Source: an uncultured Aquimarina sp. (lineage in GTDB: Bacteria; Bacteroidota; Bacteroidia; Flavobacteriales; Flavobacteriaceae). Taken from it: DNA of 64,000 nucleotides. The stretch lies in contig NZ_CANMED010000007.1 of assembly GCF_947496855.1 (NCBI RefSeq), positions 1-64,000 on the forward strand. The letters are read 5' to 3'. The first letter of the stretch is position 1. Each line of letters opens with the position of its first letter. Both the position numbers and the translations under genes were made by a program. The notes beneath the pieces were generated by a model that saw only the letters and a program-made list of their open reading frames with translations, searched no databases and was not told the origin of the DNA. Below, one piece after another: positions 44,507-55,105 of this stretch.

Positions 44507-46003
44507 ATGAATACAATTTCTTCTATAATCGCTACCTTATCCATTGAAGAAAAGAGAAAATTTATTAGTAATCTCAAACAAAGGAATAAAAGAAGTGATA
44601 CTAAAAACATTCAATTATTTAAACTTTTAGACACTGCACCAGACAGTAAAGACATAGACCTACAGTTATATGGCAAAAGGGCAAAGGGTGCTTTTCATGC
44701 GCTTTGCAAAAGATTGCATGATAGCCTAATTGATTTTATTGCTACTAAAAGTTTTGAAAGTGAAACATCTGAAGAGATGGAAATACTGAAACTACTACTA
44801 GCAAGTAGAATTTTCTTTGAACAAAAACAATATAAGATTGCTTTAAAAACCATAAAGAAGGCAGAATTAAAAGCTAAAACATATGATCTGTTTAGCATAC
44901 TACACGAGATTTATTATACCAAAATTCAATATGCTCATGTAGATCTAAACATATCTTTAGAAAATTTAATTAAGGATTTTAAGAACAATCAAAAGTTATT
45001 ACAACAGGAGGAAAACTTAAACCTTTTTTACGCTAATATTCAGAACAAACTCTCTCAAAATCGAAGTAATATCGCTCAAGCCATTCGGGATTCTCTAGAC
45101 GATTTTGATCTTTCGATTACAAGCGATTTAACTTTTAGATCATTATTCAAAATACTCGAAATTATAAATCAAGCAGCAAATGCAGCTCGTAATTTTCATT
45201 CGATTCTTTCTTTTGTAGAAAAGACATACCAACAAATTGAGTCAAAAGAGCAATTTACTGATAAACACCTATTCTACCATATTCAGATATTATACTATGT
45301 TGCTAATTCTTATTTTAGAAATAAAAACTTTGTCACATCGCAAGAATACCTAGAAAAAATGGAGTTACAGATGGCAAAACAAAGAGGGAAGTATTTCAGA
45401 AGATTTCTCCCTCAACTTCAACTCCTAAAAACTCTGAATGATAACTATACTGGCGAAGCAGAAAACGCAATATTATGTTTAGAAAACTTTGACTTTAGTA
45501 AGACAAAAGATCAAACTTCTTATATTTTGGATCTAAAGTTAACCCTAATTGTATTCTATTTCCAGCAATCTCGATGCAAGGAAGCACTAAAGCTACTCAA
45601 TGAATTACATCATAGTGACACCTGGTATACAGAAAAAGCAGGAATCATCTGGGTGATTAAAAAAAACCTTACCGAAATATTATTACATATTGAACTTGAT
45701 CATATGGACATAGTAGAATCGAGAGTAAAAGGATTTAGAAAAAAGCATCGTAGTTATCTTAAAAACAATAATGAAACAAGAGTTCTGGAGTTTTTATCAT
45801 TAACTATGAGCTTTTACTTACACAGCGACACTATAAATACAGAGGAATTTTTAACTAAAATCAAAAGTTCGCTAATCCAAAACAGTCCTGAACAGGAAGA
45901 TATTTTTACGATGAGTTTTTATGCCTGGTTAAAAGCAAGGGTATTAAGATCCAATTTATATCAAACTACGCTAGAAGTTGTAGTTCCATCCAACAAAACC
46001 TAA
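44507..46003 (+). CDS. Helical repeat protein of unknown function
   Basis: A 498-residue soluble, Lys-rich, almost wholly helical protein with no signal peptide. The first part (IIATLSIEEKRKFISNLKQ) is followed by helix pairs of TPR or related type (KQYKIALKTIKKAELKAKTY, LFYHIQILYYVANSYFRNKN, LLKTLNDNYTGEAENAILCL). I recognise no family function, though similar proteins occur in flavobacteria. Its stop overlaps the stop of the convergent membrane gene by four bases. Confidence 0.6.
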   Translation: MNTISSIIATLSIEEKRKFISNLKQRNKRSDTKNIQLFKLLDTAPDSKDIDLQLYGKRAKGAFHALCKRLHDSLIDFIATKSFESETSEEMEILKLLLASRIFFEQKQYKIALKTIKKAELKAKTYDLFSILHEIYYTKIQYAHVDLNISLENLIKDFKNNQKLLQQEENLNLFYANIQNKLSQNRSNIAQAIRDSLDDFDLSITSDLTFRSLFKILEIINQAANAARNFHSILSFVEKTYQQIESKEQFTDKHLFYHIQILYYVANSYFRNKNFVTSQEYLEKMELQMAKQRGKYFRRFLPQLQLLKTLNDNYTGEAENAILCLENFDFSKTKDQTSYILDLKLTLIVFYFQQSRCKEALKLLNELHHSDTWYTEKAGIIWVIKKNLTEILLHIELDHMDIVESRVKGFRKKHRSYLKNNNETRVLEFLSLTMSFYLHSDTINTEEFLTKIKSSLIQNSPEQEDIFTMSFYAWLKARVLRSNLYQTTLEVVVPSNKT

Positions 46004-47298
46004 TTACCGATTTCGGGAACGCTCCCTAACCTTTTACCTATCTCATTTAGCAGTAATATAACCAAAACAGGAATCATCCATTGATGATATATCATATACC
46101 GACCAATACTATGCAATACAATACATACCAAAATGATATTACTAAAAGTCAACAACATCCATATAAATACTAGTAAAGCCAATTTATCCTTATACTTCAC
46201 CCAAAAACATAAAGAACCTATTAGAAGCAAGAGAGACAACCATATCATATAAAACCCTCCAAAAGCGTGTTCCACATTCTTATAAAAAAGGTCTAAACAT
46301 TTCCAGAAATTATTAACTAATAAAGGTAACCATATATTCATCAATATTTTATCATTTGCAATCAATGCTTCGTGAGAATTAGGATTGTACGGCATTAAAA
46401 ACTTTCGCCCTTCTTCAGAAATTACTCCATAAGATATATTCACAAAATTGATATCAAAATGGTGAAACACATTATCATTAAACGGAACATAAAAATCATC
46501 GAGTAATTTGCGATCCACAGCAATTTTGTACATATGTTTATAATATTCCTGAATTTCGGGATCATCATAAATCTTATAATCCTCTGCATCAGCTACAAAA
46601 AAAGGCATAATTGTCAATAAAAGTCCAGTGCCCGAAACATTTACGTACTTATCATGAACCACATAATTGAAAGTTTTCTGAAACAAGGATATCATCATTG
46701 GAAACAGTACTATTATAATGATTGGAATTGCAAATTTTCTAAAATTTTTAGTAGTATACCATTGATAACCAAAAACCAATAATAATACTGGAACGATAAA
46801 GAAAAACTGTGTTCGTACTAGCATTCCTATCAAAACACTAGATAATAGGTAAATGATTACTCTTTTATCGTTTGAAAAAAGATATTGAATCAAAAATGCT
46901 GTTATTATCAAAAAACATGGATACGCTAAACCTTGAGTTACAATTCGGTTTACGGTCAAATATTCAGGGATAAAAATGGGAGCTAACAGAATGACATCAA
47001 CTAAAATCAATAATCTCTTATCCACCTTAAACACCTTGTCTATAATTTTAACTAAATATATACAGGAGGCAAATCCTAAAACTAATTGAATACATACGAT
47101 AACAGGATAATAATGATCCTCTCCAAATAACTTTCGAAAAACGAACAAAAAAGTACCATATCCTGGTGGTGCAATTAATGAAAATCCTACATAACTAATC
47201 GTATCAGGTTCTATCACTACTCCAACCCAAATGACATACACACTAACTAGCACGTATAAAACTATTCTGTGTAGTTGATTCGATAAAATATATTGCAT
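46000..47298 (-). CDS. Polytopic membrane protein, GT-C glycosyltransferase-like
   Basis: A 432-residue protein with about 10 hydrophobic segments. After the first helix there is EPDTISYVGFS, an acidic first-loop motif of the kind found in GT-C transferases, then APPGYGTFLFVFRKLFG, another family-like loop. A long extracytoplasmic loop of about 120 residues follows the middle helices (YKIYDDPEIQEYYKHMYKIA). This layout fits lipid-linked sugar transferases (PMT or ArnT-like superfamily), but the donor and acceptor are unknown. It is a single gene convergent with the helical repeat protein. Confidence 0.65.
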   Translation of the reverse strand: MQYILSNQLHRIVLYVLVSVYVIWVGVVIEPDTISYVGFSLIAPPGYGTFLFVFRKLFGEDHYYPVIVCIQLVLGFASCIYLVKIIDKVFKVDKRLLILVDVILLAPIFIPEYLTVNRIVTQGLAYPCFLIITAFLIQYLFSNDKRVIIYLLSSVLIGMLVRTQFFFIVPVLLLVFGYQWYTTKNFRKFAIPIIIIVLFPMMISLFQKTFNYVVHDKYVNVSGTGLLLTIMPFFVADAEDYKIYDDPEIQEYYKHMYKIAVDRKLLDDFYVPFNDNVFHHFDINFVNISYGVISEEGRKFLMPYNPNSHEALIANDKILMNIWLPLLVNNFWKCLDLFYKNVEHAFGGFYMIWLSLLLLIGSLCFWVKYKDKLALLVFIWMLLTFSNIILVCIVLHSIGRYMIYHQWMIPVLVILLLNEIGKRLGSVPEIGN

Positions 47299-47437
47299 AT
47301 GTTACTGTACTATTTGGAGACTAAAAGTAATTCAATTATTCTAATTCTTATAACATTCTGAATCTTGAATCTTAATTCTAAATATTTCATAAATAGGCTT
47401 TAACTTTCCTTTCACTTCTGCGCCAGCGTTATTTCTT

Positions 47438-47445
47438 TATCTTCG
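47438..47445 (+). promoter_or_regulatory. Possible -7 element of metalloprotease gene
   Basis: TATCTTCG, one base from TAnnTTTG, 19 nt before the ATG at 47465. Upstream half not clear. Confidence 0.35.
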
Positions 47446-47464
47446 ACCGATAAAAAAATAACTC

Positions 47465-49960
47465 ATGCGTAAAAGTACTCTATATCTATTACTAATAGTG
47501 GTAGTTACATTTTCTAATTGTTCAGCTTTTCAAAATAAAAAAGGAAAAACTTCTTCGACTGCAACTGCAACTGCAAAAAAACCTGGCAAAGAAAAAAATG
47601 CTATTAAACCATATAGCGAGGTCATTACTAAAAAAGCTAAAAGTGATCAGGGCCTGTTTACAGTTCATAATATAGAAGATAAGTATTTTTATGAAATACC
47701 TGATTCTTTGTTCAACAGAGAAATGTTGATGGTTACCAGAATTGCTAAGACCGCCACAGGTATTGGCTTTGGTGGTGGTAAACAAAACACCCAAGTACTT
47801 AGATGGCAAAGAAAAAACAAACAAGTGTTACTTCGTGTGGTATCGCATCAGATCTACGCAGCAGATTCTTTACCGATTCATGAAGCCGTAGAGAATTCTA
47901 ATTTCGAGCCTGTATTATTTTCTTTTCCGATCAAAGCATTTCATAAGGATTCTGTAAACAATGCTATAGTTATTGATGTTACAGACTTATTTAAAAAAGA
48001 TGTGAAAGCGCTTGGATTTCCTGCTTCCAGAAGAAAACAATATAAGATTACACGATTAGATGCTAGCTTATCTTACATAGATTCTATTAGAAGTTACCCA
48101 CTTAATATAGAAACGAGACACGTAAAAACTTATAACGCTGGGGAGCCTCCTTCTAATGCCAGTACAGGAACAATTTCTTTGGAAATGAGTAATTCTATGA
48201 TTTTACTTCCAGAAACACCTATGAAACGTAGAATATTTGATCAACGTGTTGGATGGTTTGCTAGAGGTCAAACGGATTATGGACTAGAGGCACAAGAAAG
48301 TAAAACGATACGTTATTTAGACCGGTGGAGACTCGAAGTACGAGATGAAGATGTTGAGAAATTTAACAGTGGAGAATTAGTAGTTCCTAAAAAACAGATT
48401 GTGTACTATATCGATCGAGCTACACCAGAAAAATGGAGGAAATATATTAAACAAGGTATAGAAGACTGGCAAGTAGCTTTTGAAGAAGCTGGTTTTAAAG
48501 AAGCAATCATTGCCAAAGATCCTCCTACCAAAGAAGAAGATCCGGATTGGAGTCCTGAAGATGCACGCTACTCAGTTGTTCGTTATTTAGCTTCCCCAAT
48601 ACCAAATGCTAATGGCCCGCACGTAAGTGATCCAAGATCAGGAGAAATTCTAGAAAGCGATATTAACTGGTATCATAATGTAATGTCGTTACTACGTAAC
48701 TGGTTTTTTGTGCAAACAGCAGCGATCAATCCAGATGCACAAGGAGTAGCTTTTAAAGACGAAGTTATGGGGAGGTTAATTAGATTTGTATCTTCTCATG
48801 AGGTAGGTCACACCTTAGGGTTACCACATAATATGGGAAGTAGTGTCGCATATCCTGTAGAATCTCTTCGTGATCCCGAGTTTACTAAAAAATATGGAAC
48901 AGCACCATCAATTATGGATTACGCTCGTTTCAACTACGTTGCGCAACCGGGCGATGGTGATGTGGCGCTCATGCCAGAAATAGGAATTTACGATAAACAC
49001 GCCATCAGATGGGGGTACCGACCAATTCTTGGAACTACAGCAGAAGAAGAAAAGAAAACCTTAGATAGCTGGATTTTAAAACATGCGGATGATCCTAAAT
49101 ATCGCTTTGGGAGACAGCAATTTGGTGTAATCGACCCTAGTTCACAAACAGAAGATCTTGGCGATGATGCTGTAAAAGCGAGTACTTATGGTATTGCCAA
49201 TTTAAAAAGAATTGTACCCAATCTAATTAAATGGACTGCAGAAGACGGTAAAAACTATAGTGACTTAGAAACAATGTATCGACAAGTACTAAGTCAATAT
49301 AACCGATATATGGGACACGTTGCTTCTAATATCGGTGGTGTTTATGAGTATTATAAAACTTATGATCAAGAAGGAGCAGTATACACGCATGTAACTAAGA
49401 AAAACCAAAAACGTGCAATGGTATTTATACAAGAACAATTATTTGTTACTCCAGATTGGTTATTAGATGCTACTATTTTTAATAAAATAGAATCTGCAGG
49501 TAGCGTAGAACGTGTGCGTAGTTTTCAGACAAGAACACTAAATAACCTACTAGATCAAGGAAGAATGGCTAGATTGATAGAAAACGAAGCTTTGAATACC
49601 AAAAACGCATATACGCTAATTGATATGATGACGGAACTACGATTAGGTGTCTGGAAAGAACTAAGAACAGGAGCAGCAATCGATGTATATCGTCGTAATC
49701 TTCAACGAGCATATATGGAGCGGTTAGATTTTTTAATGACCAAAGAACAAGCTCCAATTCCTCCAAATTTCAGACGCTTTGTAAGAAGAACCAATGTAGA
49801 TGTTTCACAAAGTGATATCAGACCAATTGTTAGAGCAGAGTTAAAAAACTTACAGAGAGACCTCAGAAATGCCATAGGTAGGACCTCTGATAGAATGACG
49901 CGTTATCACTTACAAGATGCTGTAGAGAGAATTTCATTAATACTCGATCCAAAAAACTAG
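47465..49960 (+). CDS. Zinc metalloprotease lipoprotein (DUF5117/DUF5118/DUF4953)
   Basis: An 831-residue lipoprotein with lipobox FSNC (Cys19) and then a Lys/Thr-rich linker. The N-terminal DUF5118/DUF5117-type domains (about 45-290: EVITKKAKSDQGLFTVHNIE, YFYEIPDSLFNREMLMVTR, VGWFARGQTDYGLEAQ) lead to the catalytic DUF4953 domain. H445-E446-V-G-H449-TLGLP-H455 fits the metzincin HExxHxxGxxH zinc site, and SIMDYARFNYVAQPGDGD afterwards fits the Met-turn. The C-terminal part (about 590-831) is helical. These proteins sit in the periplasm or on the surface, with unknown substrate. It is followed by its own terminator. Confidence 0.92.
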   Translation: MRKSTLYLLLIVVVTFSNCSAFQNKKGKTSSTATATAKKPGKEKNAIKPYSEVITKKAKSDQGLFTVHNIEDKYFYEIPDSLFNREMLMVTRIAKTATGIGFGGGKQNTQVLRWQRKNKQVLLRVVSHQIYAADSLPIHEAVENSNFEPVLFSFPIKAFHKDSVNNAIVIDVTDLFKKDVKALGFPASRRKQYKITRLDASLSYIDSIRSYPLNIETRHVKTYNAGEPPSNASTGTISLEMSNSMILLPETPMKRRIFDQRVGWFARGQTDYGLEAQESKTIRYLDRWRLEVRDEDVEKFNSGELVVPKKQIVYYIDRATPEKWRKYIKQGIEDWQVAFEEAGFKEAIIAKDPPTKEEDPDWSPEDARYSVVRYLASPIPNANGPHVSDPRSGEILESDINWYHNVMSLLRNWFFVQTAAINPDAQGVAFKDEVMGRLIRFVSSHEVGHTLGLPHNMGSSVAYPVESLRDPEFTKKYGTAPSIMDYARFNYVAQPGDGDVALMPEIGIYDKHAIRWGYRPILGTTAEEEKKTLDSWILKHADDPKYRFGRQQFGVIDPSSQTEDLGDDAVKASTYGIANLKRIVPNLIKWTAEDGKNYSDLETMYRQVLSQYNRYMGHVASNIGGVYEYYKTYDQEGAVYTHVTKKNQKRAMVFIQEQLFVTPDWLLDATIFNKIESAGSVERVRSFQTRTLNNLLDQGRMARLIENEALNTKNAYTLIDMMTELRLGVWKELRTGAAIDVYRRNLQRAYMERLDFLMTKEQAPIPPNFRRFVRRTNVDVSQSDIRPIVRAELKNLQRDLRNAIGRTSDRMTRYHLQDAVERISLILDPKN

Positions 49961-49987
49961 TAAACAATACTAAATGTAATTATACTT

Positions 49988-50015
49988 AAAACCATAGCAC
50001 CCCTGTTATGGTTTT
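49988..50015 (+). terminator. Terminator of metalloprotease gene
   Basis: AAAACCATA (49988-49996) pairs with TATGGTTTT (50007-50015) and is followed by T's. Confidence 0.8.
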
Positions 50016-50083
50016 TTTATGTCTAAGATTTTTCATTACTTTTAATTTTATAATCTAGAGATATTCAAAAAACGAAAAACCAT

Positions 50084-50611
50084 ATGTTGATTCAAGAACA
50101 CGTCATAGAATGGAGAACTCATTTTTTGAGTATAAAAAAAGAGCTTGAAAACACATTATTTGGATTAGACCTAAATATTGAACATGTTGGAAGTACATCA
50201 GTTTTAGGACTAGCATCCAAACCTATTATTGATATCGACATTATCTATAAGGAAGACTCTGAATTCGAAAAGATAAAAACAAGATTATCCAGCATTGGAT
50301 ATTTTCATAACGGAAATCAAGGAATTCCGGAACGAGAAGTTTTCAAAAGAAATCAAGCTGTTCAAAATAAAATATTAGATAATTTAGCACACCACCTTTA
50401 TGTATGCCCAAAAGACAGTAAAGAATTACAAAGACATCTGCAATTTAGAAATCATTTAAGAAACAATGAGGCGGCTAAATTAAGATCCCAAAATCTTAAA
50501 TACGAACTAGCTAAAAAGGCCAATCAAAACAAAAAAACATATACAACTCTTAAAGAAATATTTGCAACAGAATTTATCAATTCTATCATTGATCAAGAGA
50601 AAAAAACATAA
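50084..50611 (+). CDS. GrpB-family nucleotidyltransferase-like protein
   Basis: A 175-residue cytoplasmic protein of the GrpB/DUF UPF0157 family. LNIEHVGSTSVLGLASKPII then DIDIIYKEDSEF is the nucleotidyltransferase-fold signature: the HVGSTSV pattern followed by two acidic residues (IDIDI). The later HHLYVCPKDSKELQRHLQFR is the family's second conserved block. The reaction is unknown for most members. No partner gene is adjacent. It has no obvious promoter in the 60-bp gap after the terminator. Confidence 0.92.
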   Translation: MLIQEHVIEWRTHFLSIKKELENTLFGLDLNIEHVGSTSVLGLASKPIIDIDIIYKEDSEFEKIKTRLSSIGYFHNGNQGIPEREVFKRNQAVQNKILDNLAHHLYVCPKDSKELQRHLQFRNHLRNNEAAKLRSQNLKYELAKKANQNKKTYTTLKEIFATEFINSIIDQEKKT

Positions 50612-50863
50612 AGTATCAAAAGAGTATGTAAACACTAATCATACTAAATATTTCATAATCAATATTTTATTTGTCTTACACATACTTATTTTCTACAAGT
50701 AAACTTGACGATTAAAGTCCAAAAAATACGTTAATTATGGTAAAACCATAAAAAAACAATGCATTTTTGAAAGAATAGTACTACAATTAAATGATTTTTA
50801 TTCAAAATATTTGTATTTTGCAGACTTAAAACGCATTTAATCTGTTTCCCCAAAATAGAATAT

Positions 50864-52840
50864 ATGAAAAAAACTACTCTTATTATTAGCCTATGTATAC
50901 TACTCAGTTCTTATTCTTTTTCCCAACAGAAATCTTTAGATAGTATACTTATTAATGTCAAAACTCAGAAAGATTCTGTCGTTTTTGATGAAGCAATGAA
51001 ACACTTCAAAAAACTGTGGGTACAAGGAAAGTTTGAAACCGCATTATCCTATGAAGATAAGTTACTATGTATTTCTAAAAAAATACATCATAACAGAGGA
51101 ATTGGAGATATATACACCCAAATTGGAAACATCTATAATTATACACAAAAACACATAAAAGCATTTCATAATTATGATAAAGGGATTATATACTACAAAA
51201 TAGCTAATTATGATAGAGGTCTAGCTATTATAAATAATAACAAATCCACAATAGAACAAGGAAGAGGAAACTCAGAACAAGCTATACACTATATCATGAA
51301 GGCTAACTTATATTTTGAAAAAATAAAAGATGGCTTGGTTTTATCTAGCACTTATAATAACCTGGCCAATATTTACTCGGATATTAACAATTTAGAATTA
51401 GCAGAAAAATATTATAAAAAAGCAATAGCACTTAAGAAAAAACATAACTCAAAAAAACTAGGTGCATCTCTCAATAATTTAGCCTTAGTCTATATCGCTC
51501 AAAAAAGAATGGATAGTGCAGAAATATTGACTAAAGAATCTTTAAAAATTAGTAAGAAAAATAACAGTACCCTAAGTGAATCTTTAGCATATAATCGATT
51601 AGCATCTTTAGCTCTAAATAAGAAAGAATATCAGAAATCAAAAAAATACTACGATTCTTCACATCAGGTTGCAGTAAAAGCACAAAACACCAAAGTTGCG
51701 GCCAACACGAAGCAACAATTGGCATTCATCGCAATCAAAACTAAAAAGTATGAAGAAGCTGAACGTCTTTTAACAGAAGCTCGCGAAGAATTAATAAAGT
51801 TAAAAACCAAACCTCTTTTACTTACTAATTATAAATATTCTGCAACACTAGATTCTGCAAGAAATAATTTCACAAAAGCCTTTGTTTGGCAAAAAAAATA
51901 CCAGAAAATCGCTGATCAAAACTCAACTGATGAGACTTTAGAAAAAGTAGCACAAGCAGAAGCACGTTTTAAATCAGAATTGGAGCAACTGAAACTTCTT
52001 GAAGCAAAAGAAAAAACAGAATTACAAACCAGAGAGGAATTATATAGGTATCGAATATTTACTTTTATCAGTTTAGGAGTTTCGGTTCTTATATTCATAT
52101 TTTTAATTTTTATTGTAAAAACACGTAGAGAACGAAAAAGATATATAAAAGAACTAAACGAGTCTAATCAGGTCAAAAACAAATTATTCTCTATCATTTC
52201 ACATGATCTTAAAAATGAAATTCATGGTCTTGATGGCACATTAAATTTACTAAAAGAAGATGCTATTTCTACGGAAGAGTTTCAGGAAATTATTCCCTTA
52301 CTCGCTAACAAGACACATCAAACTTCGATAATGCTAAATAATTTGTTGAACTGGTCTAAATCACAAATGAAAGAATTGAATGCTAAACCAACCGAATTTA
52401 ATATTAAAGATGTAATCCATAGCAAATTCACATTTTTCGAACCTAAAGCAGAGCTTAAAGAGATCAAACTAGAGAATCTATTAGATTCCACTATAGTGTT
52501 TGCCGACAAGGACATGTTTTCTATTGTATCACAAAATTTAATAGCTAACGCAATTAAATTTTGTAAACCTGGGGATTCAATTACCCTGCATTCTGAAGAA
52601 AAGGAAAAACATTATGAGATTAGTTTTGAAGATACCGGGGTTGGTATACCTAAAGAAAATCTGGGTAAACTTTTTGCAGAAGATACTTTTACCACAGAAG
52701 GTACGCAACAAGAAACAGGTACTGGACTTGGGCTAAAAATTTGCAAGGAACTTATAGAGCTTAATAAAGGTGAGATAAAGGTAAAAAGTATTCTTGGAAA
52801 AGGTAGTACTTTTTGTATTACATTACCAAAAGCATCCTAG
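50864..52840 (+). CDS. TPR-containing membrane sensor histidine kinase
   Basis: A 658-residue kinase. A Sec signal (ending YSFSQ, about residue 21) is followed by a periplasmic TPR array (about 45-360, e.g. LGASLNNLALVYIAQKRMDS and YQKSKKYYDSSHQVAVKAQN), then a coiled coil, a transmembrane segment (about 396-418, FTFISLGVSVLIFIFLIFIV) and the cytoplasmic kinase core. HisKA has H447 in SHDLKNEIHGLDGTLNL. The ATPase shows the N box (NLIANAIKFCKPGD), G1 (EDTGVGIPKENLGKLF) and G2 (TGTGLGLKICKELIELNKG). No cognate response regulator gene lies nearby, so it is an orphan kinase or acts on a distant regulator. Confidence 0.92.
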   Translation: MKKTTLIISLCILLSSYSFSQQKSLDSILINVKTQKDSVVFDEAMKHFKKLWVQGKFETALSYEDKLLCISKKIHHNRGIGDIYTQIGNIYNYTQKHIKAFHNYDKGIIYYKIANYDRGLAIINNNKSTIEQGRGNSEQAIHYIMKANLYFEKIKDGLVLSSTYNNLANIYSDINNLELAEKYYKKAIALKKKHNSKKLGASLNNLALVYIAQKRMDSAEILTKESLKISKKNNSTLSESLAYNRLASLALNKKEYQKSKKYYDSSHQVAVKAQNTKVAANTKQQLAFIAIKTKKYEEAERLLTEAREELIKLKTKPLLLTNYKYSATLDSARNNFTKAFVWQKKYQKIADQNSTDETLEKVAQAEARFKSELEQLKLLEAKEKTELQTREELYRYRIFTFISLGVSVLIFIFLIFIVKTRRERKRYIKELNESNQVKNKLFSIISHDLKNEIHGLDGTLNLLKEDAISTEEFQEIIPLLANKTHQTSIMLNNLLNWSKSQMKELNAKPTEFNIKDVIHSKFTFFEPKAELKEIKLENLLDSTIVFADKDMFSIVSQNLIANAIKFCKPGDSITLHSEEKEKHYEISFEDTGVGIPKENLGKLFAEDTFTTEGTQQETGTGLGLKICKELIELNKGEIKVKSILGKGSTFCITLPKAS

Positions 52841-52901
52841 GTAGAAAAGTTCAAAAGTTTTATGATTAAAAGCTTAATTCTGGTCTTAATAGAACATATA
52901 C

Positions 52902-52930
52902 AAAAGCCGATCTAGATATGATCGGCTTTT
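52902..52930. terminator. Bidirectional terminator
   Basis: AAAAGCCGATC (52902-52912), 7-nt loop, GATCGGCTTTT (52920-52930), with T runs on both strands. It lies between the convergent kinase and hemL genes and serves both. Confidence 0.9.
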
Positions 52931-52935
52931 TATTT

Positions 52936-54222
52936 TCACAAACTTTCTGCTGTGATGGCAACAGCCTTTATAGTCGCATCTAGATCGTCATAAGTTAATG
53001 CCTCGGTGATAAACCAAGTCTCAAATGCACTTGGAGCAATATAAACACCTTGATTTAGTAATCCGTGAAAGAATTTCTTAAACGTATCATTATTACCTTC
53101 TGCAGCACTTTCAAAATCAACAACAGGATTTTCAGAAAAATGAACTGAAATCATGGATCCAATTCTATTGATAGTATGTACTACATTTTTATCTTCTAAA
53201 ACCTTTTCTATTCCTTTATGTAAATACTCAGTCTTTTTCGCGATGCTATCGAAGATATTTGCATTCTCATGTAACTCGGTTAACATAGCCAATCCTGCAG
53301 CCATAGCTAATGGATTACCGCTTAAGGTTCCTGCTTGATATACTGGTCCTAAAGGTGCTAAATGATTCATGATTTCTTCTCTAGCAGCAAAAGCACCTAC
53401 TGGAAGGCCGCCTCCGATTACTTTACCAAAAGTCACAATATCAGCGTTCACTCCTAGCAATTCCTGTACCCCACCTTTTGCTAATCTAAATCCTGTCATT
53501 ACCTCATCAAAAATCAATAAAATATTGTGAGTATCACAAAGAGATCGCAGCCCTTCCAAAAAACCTTTAACTGGTGGAATACATCCCATATTACCTGCTA
53601 CAGGTTCTATGATGATGCAAGCAATCTCTCCCTTATTAGAGTTAATAATACTTTCTACATTTTCCAAGTCATTATATCTGGCAAGCAATGTGTCTTTTGC
53701 AGTGCCATCTGTAACTCCGGGACTATTAGGACTTCCAAAGGTCACTGCTCCACTACCCGCTTGAATCAAAAATGAATCACTGTGTCCGTGATAACAACCT
53801 GCAAATTTTATTATTTTATCTTTTTTGGTAACCCCTCTTGCTAATCTAACGGCACTCATACAAGCTTCTGTTCCAGAATTAACAAATCGAATCTTATCAA
53901 TATTAGGCACCATAGCTACCGCTAGCTCAGCTATTTTAGTTTCAATCTCAGTTGGCATTCCAAAACTCGTTCCTTTTTTTGCTTTTTCAACCACAGCATT
54001 TACAACAGGTGGATGCGCATGACCAAGAATCATTGGACCCCAAGAGTTGATATAATCTATTAATCGATTTCCATCTTCATCATATAAATAGGCACCTTTT
54101 GCCTCTTTTACGAAAACTGGATCTCCTCCTACTGCTTTAAACGCACGAACTGGTGAGTTAACTCCTCCGGGAATTACTTTTTGAGCCTCCGCAAAAAGAG
54201 CACTACTTCTTTTATAAATCAT
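52936..54222 (-). CDS. hemL: Glutamate-1-semialdehyde 2,1-aminomutase
   Basis: A 428-residue PLP-dependent enzyme that converts glutamate-1-semialdehyde to 5-aminolevulinate, the C5 entry to tetrapyrrole synthesis. Motifs: [18 protein letters not shown] at the start, then [40 protein letters not shown] and the lysine-containing [18 protein letters not shown], where the Lys should bind PLP. Length is typical. It is last in a leftward group with three other genes (gaps of 10, 1 and 6 nt). Confidence 0.98.
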   Translation of the reverse strand: MIYKRSSALFAEAQKVIPGGVNSPVRAFKAVGGDPVFVKEAKGAYLYDEDGNRLIDYINSWGPMILGHAHPPVVNAVVEKAKKGTSFGMPTEIETKIAELAVAMVPNIDKIRFVNSGTEACMSAVRLARGVTKKDKIIKFAGCYHGHSDSFLIQAGSGAVTFGSPNSPGVTDGTAKDTLLARYNDLENVESIINSNKGEIACIIIEPVAGNMGCIPPVKGFLEGLRSLCDTHNILLIFDEVMTGFRLAKGGVQELLGVNADIVTFGKVIGGGLPVGAFAAREEIMNHLAPLGPVYQAGTLSGNPLAMAAGLAMLTELHENANIFDSIAKKTEYLHKGIEKVLEDKNVVHTINRIGSMISVHFSENPVVDFESAAEGNNDTFKKFFHGLLNQGVYIAPSAFETWFITEALTYDDLDATIKAVAITAESL

Positions 54223-54228
54223 ATTGGA

Positions 54229-55104
54229 TTAAAATTCTTCAGAATTATCATCAGGTTCTTCCACTTTTAGAACTTGCCCGATGGCAATTGCATTATCTTT
54301 TAAATTATTATACGCTTTTAATTCTGTTACTTTTAGATTGTACCTTCTAGATATCGAATATAAGGTATCCCCTTTCTGAACAACGTGTTCTCCTTTTTCT
54401 CCTTTGGAAACTATTGGTTGTTTTTGTTTTTTGGGCTTTTTAGGTTTTTTAACTACGTATTTTTTTCCTAAAACCTCAGCGTCATATTTATCTAACTTAT
54501 ATCTTTCTACAATACTTATAAGTTTAGCCGGATACTTTTTATCTGTAGCATATCCAGCTGCACGCAATCCATAAGCCCAAGACTTATAATCGTCTTGTTT
54601 ATAAGTGAAAAGCTTTGCATAGCGCTTTCTATTTTTTAGAAACAAAGAATGATCTCTAAACGATTGACTTGCTTTTTCGTATTTCCTAAAACATTCCTGA
54701 GAGCGATCGTCATCGTGGTATACTCTATCTCCAGTCCAGTCGTGGCATTTTATTCCAAAATGATTATTTGCTTTTCCTGTGAGTTCACCATAACCAGCAC
54801 CAGACTCTAAGATTCCCTGAGCTAATGTAATACTTGCCGGGATACCATACTCAGTCATCTCATGCTTAGCAATACCCTCATATTCAAATATATAATTCTG
54901 AACCTTTTCTTTATAAGAAACTGCATTAAGTGGTTTTTTGATTTCTTTTTTTGGTTCTTTTACTTCTTTTACTTCTCTACTTATCTCCGTTTTTCTTGAA
55001 GAAGGAGTGTGAGCTCTTTTAGTAGTCCTTACCTTTTTACTACCACCACAAGAAATCAAAAGTGCAGTGACACAAAACAATATTATAATTTTCCTCACGT
55101 CCAT
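54229..55104 (-). CDS. Lipoprotein glucosaminidase with LysM (peptidoglycan hydrolase)
   Basis: A 291-residue lipoprotein with lipobox LLISC (Cys19). The catalytic domain (about 66-205) has QNYIFEYEGIAKHEMTEYGI, then TLAQGILESGAGYGELTGKA, the usual glutamate of GH73-type glucosaminidases, and NNHFGIKCHDW. A basic Pro-Lys linker precedes one LysM at about 238-285 (HVVQKGDTLYSISRRYNLKV). It should cleave the glucosaminyl bonds of peptidoglycan from the outer-membrane side. It overlaps nothing but lies 1 nt from the desulfhydrase-like gene, so they are co-transcribed with hemL. Confidence 0.92.
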   Translation of the reverse strand: MDVRKIIILFCVTALLISCGGSKKVRTTKRAHTPSSRKTEISREVKEVKEPKKEIKKPLNAVSYKEKVQNYIFEYEGIAKHEMTEYGIPASITLAQGILESGAGYGELTGKANNHFGIKCHDWTGDRVYHDDDRSQECFRKYEKASQSFRDHSLFLKNRKRYAKLFTYKQDDYKSWAYGLRAAGYATDKKYPAKLISIVERYKLDKYDAEVLGKKYVVKKPKKPKKQKQPIVSKGEKGEHVVQKGDTLYSISRRYNLKVTELKAYNNLKDNAIAIGQVLKVEEPDDNSEEF

Positions 55105-55105
55105 A